Assembly (NCBI RefSeq): GCF_018457165.1
Contig: NZ_JAFMNX010000004.1
Location: 62,001-126,000 of the forward strand
Source: Tianweitania aestuarii
Lineage (GTDB): Bacteria > Pseudomonadota > Alphaproteobacteria > Rhizobiales > Rhizobiaceae
Direction of reading: 5' to 3'
Length of the DNA: 64,000 nt
The translations under genes and the position numbers were made by a program. Shown here one piece after another: positions 8,639 to 17,872 of this stretch; the first letter of the stretch is position 1; each line of letters starts with the position of its first letter. Under the pieces are notes generated by a model, which worked only from the letters and a program-made list of their open reading frames with translations, did not search any database and was not told the DNA's origin.

Positions 8639-10169
8639 TCCACTCTACGACGCTCTCTTCAAGCCGCTTGCAAACCGCGACACGGATCTGCTGCATCTGT
8701 CTGATGGCAGCTCCATGAGCGGTCGTGCCTTCCACCACCTGATTCTGCGCTATGCCGCCACGCTGCAGGCACTTGGTTTGAAGCCGGGCGACCGTTTGGC
8801 TATGCAGGCCGCCAAGTCGCCGCAGGCATTGGCAATCTACGGCGCCGCAGTGGCTGCCGGGATCGTGTTTCTCCCCTTGAACACAGCCTATACCGCCGAT
8901 GAAGTCGCCTACTTCGTGGATAATTCCGGCGCCAGCCTGCTGCTTGGCGACAGTGCCAATGCGGATGCGCTCCAAGCCGTGGCCGACCGCGCCAAGGCGC
9001 AGTTCCTGACGCTCGATGCGGATGGCACAGGTTCGTTCACTGAGCGGGCGAGCGAGCAGACGGGCAGCTTCATCCCGGTGGATCGCGGCGATGATGATCT
9101 GGCCGCGTTTCTTTACACATCAGGCACGACTGGACGCTCCAAGGGAGCAATGCTGACACAGGACAATCTCCTGTCGAATGCCCGCGTCTTGGTTGAGCAA
9201 TGGCGCTTCACCAACGAAGACGTGCTTCTGCATGCCTTGCCGATCTTCCACACGCACGGATTGTTCGTGGCGTCCAACACCGTGTTGCTTGCCGGTGGAT
9301 CGATGATCTTCCTGCCCGCATTCCAGATCGACACCGTGCTGGAGGCGCTGCCGCGCGCGACCTCGATGATGGGCGTGCCGACCTTTTACACAAGGTTGCT
9401 GGATGATGCGCGCTTCGATCAAGCGCTGACGAAGCACATGCGGCTTTTCACATCCGGCTCGGCGCCGCTGCTGGCCGAAACGCACAAGGCGTTCGAGGAG
9501 CGCACGGGACACAAGATCCTTGAGCGCTACGGCATGACGGAAACCAACATGAACACGTCCAACCCCTATGACGGCGATCGCCGCCCGGGCACGGTCGGGT
9601 TTCCTTTGCCAGGGGTCGAGCTCAAGATCACCGATCCCACGACAGGAGAAACCCTGCCGCAGGGCGAGGCGGGCATGATCGAGGTGCGCGGTGCCAATGT
9701 CTTCGCCGGCTACTGGCAGATGCCCGAAAAGACCAGGGAAGAACTACGCGACGACGGCTTCTTCATCACGGGCGATATCGGGCAGATCGACGAAGACGGC
9801 TATGTCAGCATCGTCGGCCGTCAAAAGGACCTCATCATCACCGGCGGCTACAATGTTTATCCGAAGGAGATCGAGCTGATCATGGATGAACAGCCGGGCG
9901 TGCTGGAATCGGCCGTGATCGGGCTGCCGCATCCTGATTTCGGTGAAGCGGTGGCCTGCGTTGTGGTTGCAAAAAAAGGCGCCGAGCTCGACACGGAAGC
10001 AATGCGCTCGGCGATCAAAGACCGTATCGCGCGCTTCAAGCAGCCCAAGGCCATCTTCGTGGCCGATGCCCTGCCACGCAACACGATGGGCAAGGTGCAG
10101 AAGAACGTTCTGCGCGATATCTACGGCACGCAGTTCGCTGCGGCGAACCAAGGGTTAAAGGGCGACTGA
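8631..10169 (+). CDS. matB: Malonate-CoA ligase (malonyl-CoA synthetase, MatB)
   Basis: A 512-residue AMP-forming acyl-CoA ligase that activates malonate with ATP and CoA. The nucleotide loop Y-T-S-G-T-T-G-R-S-K-G is at residues 162-172, the Y-G-M-T-E-T motif near 300 and the C-terminal catalytic lysine lies in N-T-M-G-K-V-Q-K near 492. The overall sequence reads as MatB, and the neighbour MatA uses its product. The gene ends the matPQMAB operon; a hairpin without a T tract follows about 65 bases later. Confidence 0.92.
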   Translation: MPNPLYDALFKPLANRDTDLLHLSDGSSMSGRAFHHLILRYAATLQALGLKPGDRLAMQAAKSPQALAIYGAAVAAGIVFLPLNTAYTADEVAYFVDNSGASLLLGDSANADALQAVADRAKAQFLTLDADGTGSFTERASEQTGSFIPVDRGDDDLAAFLYTSGTTGRSKGAMLTQDNLLSNARVLVEQWRFTNEDVLLHALPIFHTHGLFVASNTVLLAGGSMIFLPAFQIDTVLEALPRATSMMGVPTFYTRLLDDARFDQALTKHMRLFTSGSAPLLAETHKAFEERTGHKILERYGMTETNMNTSNPYDGDRRPGTVGFPLPGVELKITDPTTGETLPQGEAGMIEVRGANVFAGYWQMPEKTREELRDDGFFITGDIGQIDEDGYVSIVGRQKDLIITGGYNVYPKEIELIMDEQPGVLESAVIGLPHPDFGEAVACVVVAKKGAELDTEAMRSAIKDRIARFKQPKAIFVADALPRNTMGKVQKNVLRDIYGTQFAAANQGLKGD

Positions 10170-10234
10170 TGTTTCTGCGGTCGCCTCGGATAATTTGACG
10201 GGAAAGAACGGGAAGGTTCGCGCGGCAGCAGATG

Positions 10235-10255
10235 ACAGTCGCCTTTGGCGGCTGT
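10235..10255 (+). other. Hairpin after the mat operon
   Basis: ACAGTCGCC and GGCGGCTGT form a nine-position stem with one G-U wobble around a TTT loop. No T tract follows. It lies between matB and the trkH start, 31 bases ahead of the latter, and could be a weak end of mat transcription or a leader structure of trkH. Confidence 0.35.
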
Positions 10256-10285
10256 TATGAGAGGCCAGGAACGGGAGCCTAGCCG

Positions 10286-11749
10286 TTGATCACGAACCGC
10301 CTTTTACGTCCCGCATGCCATCTGGCGGCGCAGTTTGCGGGGCTGCTAGCGGTCTCGATGCTCATACCGCTCGTAGCGGATATCGCCAGCGGGGCGTCCG
10401 ACTGGCGCGCCTTCGCCTTTGCGTCCGTCGGCACGACCGCCGTTGCCGTTCTGATCGCGCTCGCTTCATCCAGCGACGCGTTGCCGATTGCCTCGCCCCG
10501 CTTCGGCATCCTTCTCATCAACCTGCTCTGGATGACTCTCGCCGTGATCGGGGCGCTTCCGTTCATGCTGTCGGAAGTCGCGATGTCTCCGGCGGATGCG
10601 CTGTTTGAATCTGTGTCGGCTATTACCACCACCGGCTCCACCGTCATGGTCGGGCTCGACAGCATGCCGCATGGCATTCTCGTGTGGCGCTCTCTTCTGC
10701 AATGGATGGGTGGTCTCGGCGTCATCGCCATGGGACTTCTGCTGCTGCCTTATCTCAGGGTTGCCGGCATCCGCTTCTTCAAGCTGGAATCCTCCGACAT
10801 TTCGGAGAAATCCTTTCCCCGCTTCCAGACCTTCATCACCGGCTTCATCGTCATCTATGTCTTGATGACGCTGTTCTGCGCAATCGCCTATGCACTGGCC
10901 GGCATGACGCCGTTCGATGCTGCCAACCATGCCATGACGACGAAGGCGAACGGAGGTTTTTCCACCCACGATGCGTCCTTCGGTGCGTTCGGAAACAATC
11001 TTCCGCTTTTGTGGGTGGGCACCATCTTCATGTTCATCGGCGGGTTGCCGTTTTCCGTCCTGATCCTGTTCGCCCTTCAGGGACGTCTTGGTGCGCTGAA
11101 AGATGACCAGATTCGTGTTTATGCGGGTTATACAGTCTGCTTCATCGTGGCTGTTGCGGTTGATCTTCGGATCGAAACGGGAATGCCCTTCGGCTACGCG
11201 CTCAGCCACTCCGCGTTCAACTTCGTGTCGGTCATCACCACCACCGGCTTTGCCTCCGTCGATTACACGTTGTGGGGTCCATTCGCTGTTGCCTGCATTT
11301 TCTGCGCGACGTTTCTTGGCGGATGTGCGGGTTCGACGGCAGGCGGCATCAAGGCCTATCGCTTTCTGATCTTGTACCGGATGCTGGTGAACGGTCTTCA
11401 TCGCCTCATCTACCCCAACGTTGTGCGGCCCTTCCGTTATGGCGGCGCGCGCGTTGAAGACGACGTGCAGCAGGCCGCCGTGTTGTTCATGGCCTGCTTC
11501 TTCATCATCTGGGCGGCATCGTCGCTGCTGCTGTCGCTGACGGGGCTCGATTTTCTGACGGCGATTACCAGCGCCCTGACCGCCCTGACCAATGTGGGCC
11601 CAGGCCTCGGCACCATCGTTGGACCCGCGGGCAATTTCAGCAGTCTATCGGATGCGGCCAAATACATCTTGGCGCTCACCATGCTGCTCGGCCGCCTCGA
11701 GATCTTGACGATTCTCGTGCTGATTTCCCCGGCATTCTGGAAGACGTGA
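10286..11749 (+). CDS. trkH: Trk-type potassium uptake membrane protein
   Basis: A 487-residue potassium transporter of the TrkH/KtrB superfamily. Four pore loops are visible: T-T-T-G-S-T-V near residue 111, A-N-G-G-F-S near 223, T-T-T-G-F-A-S near 319 and L-T-N-V-G-P-G near 435. The start is TTG at 10286: the hydrophobic N-terminus begins here as in the family, the next in-frame ATG is 24 codons in and would cut the first helix, and AGGAACGGGAG lies upstream. TrkH normally needs the cytosolic TrkA NAD-binding subunit, which is not in this window. The next two genes also deal with cations. Confidence 0.9.
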   Translation: MITNRLLRPACHLAAQFAGLLAVSMLIPLVADIASGASDWRAFAFASVGTTAVAVLIALASSSDALPIASPRFGILLINLLWMTLAVIGALPFMLSEVAMSPADALFESVSAITTTGSTVMVGLDSMPHGILVWRSLLQWMGGLGVIAMGLLLLPYLRVAGIRFFKLESSDISEKSFPRFQTFITGFIVIYVLMTLFCAIAYALAGMTPFDAANHAMTTKANGGFSTHDASFGAFGNNLPLLWVGTIFMFIGGLPFSVLILFALQGRLGALKDDQIRVYAGYTVCFIVAVAVDLRIETGMPFGYALSHSAFNFVSVITTTGFASVDYTLWGPFAVACIFCATFLGGCAGSTAGGIKAYRFLILYRMLVNGLHRLIYPNVVRPFRYGGARVEDDVQQAAVLFMACFFIIWAASSLLLSLTGLDFLTAITSALTALTNVGPGLGTIVGPAGNFSSLSDAAKYILALTMLLGRLEILTILVLISPAFWKT

Positions 11750-11851
11750 GCCAAATCGGTCCAGCAGCATCGGAGGTGCGGACCACTTCATCCCTGATCA
11801 ACGCGGTTTGCTGCACCATGTTGTTGCAACAGGGGATCACGAACGCGTGGA

Positions 11852-12808
11852 ATGAACGAAACATGCGCGTCATTCGCGCAATTCAATTTCGGAGCTGCAG
11901 GCAGCCTCATGATCGAAGCAAGTTCTCATAACGACGACAAAGGCGACCTCGCGCGCGACGAAAGCTCGCTTGCGCAGCATGAGCCGAGCGTCGCTACGAT
12001 CTTGCAGGAAGAACGCGATCATCGCCAAAGCGACGACCTCAACCGGCCGAAGTGGCGAACCGAGCTTCGCAACCTTTATGTCGGCACGGACAAGCGCGCG
12101 AGCCGGTTTCAGTGGGCGATCGCCAGCGTCGATCTAGTAATTGTTGCCTTCTTCATCTTTAGCCCGGTACTTCAGGACACGCAGGCGTTTCTCTGGATCG
12201 ATTACGCCGTTGCGCTGCTCCTGATCCTTGACCTCGGTGCGCGCGCTCTGGCTGCACAGCACCCGATGCACTGGCTTCGTCGCCCCGTGGTGTGGGTCGA
12301 CCTGATTGTCCTGGCCACGCTGCTGGCCCCGCTTTGGCTGGTCAATCTCGGCTTTTTGCGCATCCTGCGTCTTTGGACGCTGTCGCAGAACGATCTGTTC
12401 TGGCGCTCTCTACGCACGCGTGGCTATGGCGAGTGGGAGGATGTCGGCCGCGCCGCGATCAATCTCGTGACCTGTCTATTCCTGATCACCGGCTTTGTTT
12501 TCACCGTTTTCGCTCATCCCGGATCTGGCATGGAAGGGTGGGTCGATGCGCTGTATTTCTCGGTCGCCACGGTGACCACCACCGGCTTCGGCGACATCAC
12601 CCTGCCGGGAACGCTCGGCAAGCTGACCTCCATCGTCACGATGATCGTCGGCATCTCGTTGTTCGTTCGTCTCGCGCAGGCGTTGTTTCGGCCGTACAAG
12701 GTGTCGTTCCGTTGTCCGCGCTGCGCCCTGCTTCGGCACGAGCCTGATGCCGTTCATTGCAAGGCCTGCGGGCATCTTCTTGCCATTCCCGACACCGGCG
12801 AAGGGTGA
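11852..12808 (+). CDS. Six-TM voltage-channel-like potassium channel with C-terminal zinc ribbon
   Basis: A 318-residue ion channel. After a charged, probably cytosolic N-terminus of about 85 residues come four S1-S4-like segments, with a sparse S4 (N-L-G-F-L-R-I-L-R-L-W), then S5, a pore loop and S6. The selectivity filter T-T-T-G-F-G-D is at residues 242-248. GFGD rather than GYGD is common in bacterial K+ channels. The C-terminus has C288-x2-C291-x11-C303-x2-C306, a treble-clef or zinc-ribbon-like knuckle, instead of an RCK or cyclic-nucleotide domain. ATG at 11909 is an alternative start. It sits between trkH and a Na+/H+ antiporter, both cation-homeostasis genes. Confidence 0.82.
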   Translation: MNETCASFAQFNFGAAGSLMIEASSHNDDKGDLARDESSLAQHEPSVATILQEERDHRQSDDLNRPKWRTELRNLYVGTDKRASRFQWAIASVDLVIVAFFIFSPVLQDTQAFLWIDYAVALLLILDLGARALAAQHPMHWLRRPVVWVDLIVLATLLAPLWLVNLGFLRILRLWTLSQNDLFWRSLRTRGYGEWEDVGRAAINLVTCLFLITGFVFTVFAHPGSGMEGWVDALYFSVATVTTTGFGDITLPGTLGKLTSIVTMIVGISLFVRLAQALFRPYKVSFRCPRCALLRHEPDAVHCKACGHLLAIPDTGEG

Positions 12809-12844
12809 GGGGGATCACGCGATGATCATCGAAAGTCTGGTTAC

Positions 12845-14119
12845 ATGATCTCCATCCAGGACATTTCTGCGCTGTTGCTCGTTCTGTCGGCGTTGTTTGG
12901 CTGGATAAACCACCGCTTCATCCATCTGCCACATGCCACTGGCCTGCTTGTGATGGGCCTATTGGCATCGCTTGTACTTGTCGGCATCGAGGCCGTGTTT
13001 CCCGAAGAACTGCTCTACGAGGAGATCGCGCGCGCCCTGCGGCAGATCGACTTCACGCAGGTGGTCATGGAAGGCATGCTCGCTTTCCTGCTGTTTGCCG
13101 GCGCAATCAACCTCAATGTTCGGCTTCTGCGCAGCCGCGCTTGGCAGATCGCCTTTCTGGCGCTGATCGGGACGCTGATCTCCACGGCGATCGTTGGCCT
13201 GGCGTTCTGGTGGGTCGCAGGGCTCATGGACATCTCGATCCCCCTTGTATGGGCGCTTCTGTTCGGCGCTCTCATCAGCCCGACCGATCCGGTTGCCGTT
13301 CTCAATGTCCTCAAGAATGTCGATGTGCCCGACCACGTCCAGATCGAGATGCAGGGTGAAGCGCTGTTCAACGATGGCGTCGGCGTGGTCCTGTTCACCC
13401 TGCTACTGGGCTTTGCGACAGGTATGGGCGAGGACAGCTTCTCGGTCGCTTCGGCGTTTGAGCATCTGGCTTTTGAGGCCGGCGGCGGCATCGTGCTCGG
13501 CTTGGTGACCGGCTACATCGCTTATCGCGGCATGCGAGCGATCGACGATTTCGCGGTCGAGGTCCTGATCACGCTGGCTTTGGTGGCGGGTACTTATGCC
13601 GTTGCGCAGCGGCTCGGTTTCAGCGGACCGCTCGCCGTGGTTGCCTCCGGCATCGTGATCGGCGATCTCGCCACACGCCGCGCCATGAGCGACCGGACCC
13701 AGAGCTATGTTTCGGCGCTGTGGACGCTGATCGACGAAGTGCTGAATTCGGTGCTGTTCCTTTTGATTGGACTGGAAGTCATCATCCTGCGCTTCGAGCC
13801 GACAACGATGACGCTTGCGCTCGTTGCCGTGCCGCTGGTGCTGGTGGCCCGCTTGATCGCCGTTTCCACGCCGGTGATCCTGTTTCGATGGACCGGAGCC
13901 TTGTCAGCGCGCAACATTCCGTTTCTGACATGGGCGGGAGTGCGGGGCGGCATCTCGGTTGCTCTCGCCCTATCGCTCCCTGACGATCCCGCCAAGGCGG
14001 CGGTTCTGGCCGCAACCTATGCCGTGGTGCTGTTCACCATCGTGGTGCAGGGTCTGACGCTTGGCCGCGTGGCGCGGCGCACATGGCCGGGCGAAAAGCG
14101 GGAGCCGGCGGCACATTAA
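12845..14119 (+). CDS. CPA1-family Na+(K+)/H+ antiporter (NhaP-like)
   Basis: A 424-residue antiporter with about twelve hydrophobic segments. The family core is seen in S-P-T-D-P-V-A-V-L near residue 142 and F-N-D-G-V-G-V-V-L near 175, where the paired aspartates of CPA1 exchangers lie, plus G-V-R-G-G-I-S near 366. It would exchange Na+ or K+ for protons across the inner membrane. It starts 36 bases after the channel gene on the same strand. The sequence does not show which cation is preferred. Confidence 0.9.
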   Translation: MISIQDISALLLVLSALFGWINHRFIHLPHATGLLVMGLLASLVLVGIEAVFPEELLYEEIARALRQIDFTQVVMEGMLAFLLFAGAINLNVRLLRSRAWQIAFLALIGTLISTAIVGLAFWWVAGLMDISIPLVWALLFGALISPTDPVAVLNVLKNVDVPDHVQIEMQGEALFNDGVGVVLFTLLLGFATGMGEDSFSVASAFEHLAFEAGGGIVLGLVTGYIAYRGMRAIDDFAVEVLITLALVAGTYAVAQRLGFSGPLAVVASGIVIGDLATRRAMSDRTQSYVSALWTLIDEVLNSVLFLLIGLEVIILRFEPTTMTLALVAVPLVLVARLIAVSTPVILFRWTGALSARNIPFLTWAGVRGGISVALALSLPDDPAKAAVLAATYAVVLFTIVVQGLTLGRVARRTWPGEKREPAAH

Positions 14120-14161
14120 AAACCGGCGATCGGCCAGATGGTCATCCTGAGTGCCCGCTGG

Positions 14162-14533
14162 TCAGGGCTTGCGGTCGCAGCTTTGGAGGTGCGTCGGTTC
14201 GGCTGCCTCGCGGCCGATCTCGAAGCATGTCTTGTCGGCACCGCACAAAGTCCAGCCGCCTGATGTTGCACCTGAGGCTGCGAGAACGAGCTGTTTTTGT
14301 GCGGGCAGCTCTGGTTTCCAGCGCAGCCAGCCATCGCGCAGAACGGCATTGGCCGGCGGCTCCATGCCCGCGCCCGATCCCTTGACGCGGGCTTCAACCA
14401 GCTGAAGCTTGTTTCCGGTCAGCTGCCAGTCTTCTTCCCAGCGCACGCGTTCCACCGAATGCGTCCAGGACAGGGTAAAGGCGGTGAAGGCCAGTGCCGT
14501 GATCTTGCCGCCCACCGCCAGACACAGGCTCAT
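14162..14533 (-). CDS. DUF1850 protein, accessory to a TRAP-TAXI transporter
   Basis: A 123-residue small protein with an N-terminal hydrophobic segment (about residues 4-20), then a soluble domain containing H-S-V-E-R-V-R-W-E-E-D-W and two cysteines near the C-terminus (L-C-G-A and T-C-F-E). This pattern is that of DUF1850 proteins, which are regularly encoded with fused TRAP permeases. The start overlaps the permease stop (ATGA), so it is coupled to it. Its biochemical role is unknown; it is likely exported or membrane anchored and may assist the transporter. Confidence 0.8.
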   Translation of the reverse strand: MSLCLAVGGKITALAFTAFTLSWTHSVERVRWEEDWQLTGNKLQLVEARVKGSGAGMEPPANAVLRDGWLRWKPELPAQKQLVLAASGATSGGWTLCGADKTCFEIGREAAEPTHLQSCDRKP

Positions 14534-16668
14534 ACGGCGACCGCTTTCTGGGGCTGCTGCCGTGTGCGCCAGACGTGCCAGATCAGGAACAGCGCCGCCA
14601 ATCCGAAGCCGACTTCATCGGTGAGCGGCAGCGCGGCCACGAGGCTGGCGCCGGCCGCGAAGGCCCAAACACGCTCCCACCAGGTAAGACGGCTGAACAT
14701 CCAGCCCACGAAGGCGCCGCCCCACAACATGATCGCAAGCACGGCCTTGAAGAGCACATAACCGACTTCTACCGGATAGCCCCAGGCAGCCGCGATCGCT
14801 CCGCCGTCCTGCAGCATCAGCGCAGGAGTATAAACGGCCATGAACGGAACCACAAAACCGGCAATGGCAAGCTTCACGGCCTGGATGGAGATCTTGAGAC
14901 CTGAGGCCTTGGCGATCGGTGCCGCGGCAAAGCAGGCAAGTGCCACCGGGGGCGTCAGATCGGCCAAAATGCCGAAATAGAACACGAACATATGCGACAC
15001 GAGCAGCGGCACATCGAGCGCCAGCAAGGCTGGGCCGGCTAGCGATGACGTGATGATGTAGTTGGGGATGGTCGGGATGCCCATGCCCAGCACGAGGCAG
15101 GTGATCATGGTCAGGATCAGCGACAGGAACAGGTTGTTCTCGCCGATGCCGATCACTGCGCCGATAAAGGTCGAGGCAATGCCGGTCAGCGTCAGGGTTC
15201 CGATCACGAAGCCGACGATTGCGCAGGCAATGCCCACCGGCAGTGCGTTCTTGGCGCCTTCAGCCAGCGCGTCGCGGCATAGCCACACGGTTTCCTTGCC
15301 GCCTTTCACGAAGAAACAGCCGATCACCAGAAGCACGATCACGGCAAGCAGAAGGTTGACGCCGTAGCGCAGGAAGCTCGCCGCCGCGATGCCGACCGCC
15401 AGCCAGAACACGAGCCGGAAGGCGAGGGGGCCGATGCGCGCAGCCAGGGGAGCGCCGAGGATCAGCACCGTCACCAGCGCCAGTCCCATCGTGCCGGCGA
15501 AGATCGGCGTGTAGCCTGCAAAGAGGAGCCAAACGAGGGCGGCAAGCGGCAGAACCAAAGGCCAGTGTTCGCGCACAGCCTTCCAGGGGTTCGGCAGTTC
15601 GGCCTTGGACAGGCCGCTCAAACCCGATTTGCAGGATTGGAGATAAACCGTCCAGAAGCACACGCCGAAATACAGGAAGGCCGGAATGAGCGCGGCTTTC
15701 ACGACGTCGGCATAAGGCACGTTCAGGGTTTCGGCCATGATGAACGCCACCGCGCCCATCACCGGCGGCATCAGCTGCCCGCCCATGGAGGCCGTGGCTT
15801 CCACGCCGCCGGCAAAGGCCGGAGAAAAGCCGAAGCGCTTCATCAGGGGAATGGTGAATTGGCCGGATGCCACGACATTGGCGACGCCGGAACCCGAAAT
15901 CGTGCCCATCAGGGCGGAGGACAGGACGCTGACCTGCGCCGGCCCGCCACGCGCGCCGCCGACGAGACCCAGCGCAAAATCGTTGAACAGCGCGATCATG
16001 CCGCCGCGTTCGAGGAAGGCGGCGAAAACCACGAAGATGAAGATGTAAGCGGCGGAAACATAGATCGGAGTGCCGTAGATGCCCTCGGTGCCGAATGCGA
16101 AATGCTCGATGATCAGTTCGGCATCGTAACCGCGATGCACGAGCGGGCCCGGCATGTACTGGCCGAAAAAGCAGTAAGCGAGGAAAATGCCGGAGATCAC
16201 CGCCAGCGGCAGACCCATCAGACGGCGGGCGGCTTCAAACACCAGCACCATCAGAAGCACGCCGATTGCCAGATCGGCATGGGTCAGGAAGCCGGATCGC
16301 TGGATGATGTCGGTGTAGAACACCCAGTTGTAGACACCGGTGCCCATGCCCAGGATGCCAAGGCACCAGAACCAGGCGCGACCCACGGTGGTCTTCGCCT
16401 TCAGCGTCGCCAAAAGGCCGAAGCCGAGCAGCAGCAGGAAGCCCACATGCATGGCGCGAACCACCTGCGAGGGCAGAGCGCCATAGGCCGCCGTCCAAAG
16501 CTGGAACAGCGAAAACGCCACCGCGATCGAAAATGCAATGCGACCGCCCCAGCCGACGCCGAAGCCCGGCGGCAAGCCCTCCACATGCTCATCCGCCGCC
16601 GTCGGGCTTTGGTCGGAAAGCGCAGCATTGGGTTTCTGCAGGTCGGCATCCATCGACGACGTGTTCAT
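14530..16668 (-). CDS. TRAP transporter fused permease (4TM/12TM, TAXI-associated)
   Basis: A 712-residue inner-membrane permease that joins small and large TRAP subunits in one chain. Residues about 40-190 form the N-terminal 4-TM part, and the rest is DctM-like with G-S-G-V-A-N-V-V-A-S-G near residue 255 and P-P-V-M-G-A near 292. It works with the TAXI binding protein encoded upstream; the two are separated by 126 bases holding a terminator-like hairpin. The substrate of this family includes glutamate or dicarboxylates in some cases; here it is unknown. Confidence 0.92.
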   Translation of the reverse strand: MNTSSMDADLQKPNAALSDQSPTAADEHVEGLPPGFGVGWGGRIAFSIAVAFSLFQLWTAAYGALPSQVVRAMHVGFLLLLGFGLLATLKAKTTVGRAWFWCLGILGMGTGVYNWVFYTDIIQRSGFLTHADLAIGVLLMVLVFEAARRLMGLPLAVISGIFLAYCFFGQYMPGPLVHRGYDAELIIEHFAFGTEGIYGTPIYVSAAYIFIFVVFAAFLERGGMIALFNDFALGLVGGARGGPAQVSVLSSALMGTISGSGVANVVASGQFTIPLMKRFGFSPAFAGGVEATASMGGQLMPPVMGAVAFIMAETLNVPYADVVKAALIPAFLYFGVCFWTVYLQSCKSGLSGLSKAELPNPWKAVREHWPLVLPLAALVWLLFAGYTPIFAGTMGLALVTVLILGAPLAARIGPLAFRLVFWLAVGIAAASFLRYGVNLLLAVIVLLVIGCFFVKGGKETVWLCRDALAEGAKNALPVGIACAIVGFVIGTLTLTGIASTFIGAVIGIGENNLFLSLILTMITCLVLGMGIPTIPNYIITSSLAGPALLALDVPLLVSHMFVFYFGILADLTPPVALACFAAAPIAKASGLKISIQAVKLAIAGFVVPFMAVYTPALMLQDGGAIAAAWGYPVEVGYVLFKAVLAIMLWGGAFVGWMFSRLTWWERVWAFAAGASLVAALPLTDEVGFGLAALFLIWHVWRTRQQPQKAVAV

Positions 16669-16754
16669 GGGGCAGGTCCGTGGAATAAGATCGCGACGCC
16701 GACATGCGAAGCAAGCAGCAACGCATGTGGTGACGACAGATCAATCTGGCTGTC

Positions 16755-16787
16755 GAAAAGCGAAAGCGCCGGGAAAAGCCGGCGCTT
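16755..16787 (-). terminator. Terminator-like hairpin after the TAXI binding protein gene
   Basis: A perfect 9-bp stem (AAGCGCCGG with CCGGCGCTT, 16764-16787) and a six-base loop is followed on the minus strand by TTTCGCTTTTC. It lies between the binding protein and permease genes. As in the first TRAP operon, it probably lets only part of the transcripts continue into the permease. Confidence 0.65.
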
Positions 16788-16794
16788 CCTTGCC

Positions 16795-17751
16795 TTACTT
16801 GATGAGGCCGATCTCGCGATAATAGCGTTCGGCACCGGGATGCAGCGGCAGCGGCATGCCCTCGATGGCCTTTGCCGGATCAATCATCTTGGCAGCCGAA
16901 TGCGCGGCGATCAGGGTCGGCAGATTCTCGTAGAGAAGCTTGGTCATCTGATAAGCCGTCTCATCCGACACACCGGAATGGCTCACGAGAATGTTGCCAA
17001 CGGCTGCGGTCTGCACGTCTTCCGTCTGGCCTTCATAGGTGTTTGCGGGGATCGTCACGGACAGATACGGAGCGCCGATCTTGTCCACCACTTCCTTCGG
17101 CACAGCCACCACGTTGATGGGCACGGAAGCCGCAAGGTCGCGAAGGGAAGCCACGCCGATGCCGGCCGACTGCAGCGTCGCATCGATCTGGCGGTTCTTC
17201 ATCAGCTCAACGGATTCGGCGAATGGCAGATATTCCGTCTTGGACAGATCTTTGTAGCTCATGCCGGCCGCTTCCAAAATCGCGCGGGCGTTGAGTTCGG
17301 TGCCGGAAGCCGGCGCGCCGGGCGACAGGCTCTTGCCTTTCAGGTCTTCCAGCTTGGTGATGCCGGAATCCTTGCTGGCGACGATCTGGATGTAGTTCGG
17401 ATAGATGGCGGCAATGCCACGGATCTTGTCCAGCGGCATCGGGAACCCGGCTTCCTTGTCGCCTTGAACCGCCAGCTTCACGGAGTCGCCCAGCGCAAAG
17501 CCGATCTCGCCGCGGCCCTGCTGCAGCAGGTTGAGGTTTTCCACCGACGCCTTGGTGGACTGAACCTGCGTGCGCGCGCCTTCGATGTTCTTGCCGTAGA
17601 TTTCCGACATGGCGACGCCGAGCGGATAATAAACGCCCGATGTGCCGCCGGTCAGCACGTTGATAAATTCCGCTGCCTGAGCAGCCATCGGTGCGGCACT
17701 GATCGAAACGCCGAGCGCCATTGCGGCCAAACCGGCCTTGAGCTTGTGCAT
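16795..17751 (-). CDS. TAXI-family TRAP solute-binding protein
   Basis: A 318-residue periplasmic binding protein. The signal peptide (M-H-K-L-K then a hydrophobic core ending in A-Q-A near residue 28) is followed by the family hallmark T-G-G-T-S-G-V-Y-Y-P-L-G. The frame is open further upstream, but ATG 17751 is chosen because AGGGAGGAAAG lies just before it and the signal peptide begins there. It would hand its ligand to the fused permease downstream. Ligand unknown. It is first in a minus-strand operon with the permease and the DUF1850 protein. Confidence 0.9.
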   Translation of the reverse strand: MHKLKAGLAAMALGVSISAAPMAAQAAEFINVLTGGTSGVYYPLGVAMSEIYGKNIEGARTQVQSTKASVENLNLLQQGRGEIGFALGDSVKLAVQGDKEAGFPMPLDKIRGIAAIYPNYIQIVASKDSGITKLEDLKGKSLSPGAPASGTELNARAILEAAGMSYKDLSKTEYLPFAESVELMKNRQIDATLQSAGIGVASLRDLAASVPINVVAVPKEVVDKIGAPYLSVTIPANTYEGQTEDVQTAAVGNILVSHSGVSDETAYQMTKLLYENLPTLIAAHSAAKMIDPAKAIEGMPLPLHPGAERYYREIGLIK

Positions 17752-17872
17752 TCTTTCCTCCCTGAATGTCAGCCGCATCCTAGCGGCTTCGCGCGCATTG
17801 CCAACCCCGCCAAAGGTCGACATCGGCAAATCATCTTTGCGCGTCTTCGTTGGTCGTTTCAGGCAGGCAAGG

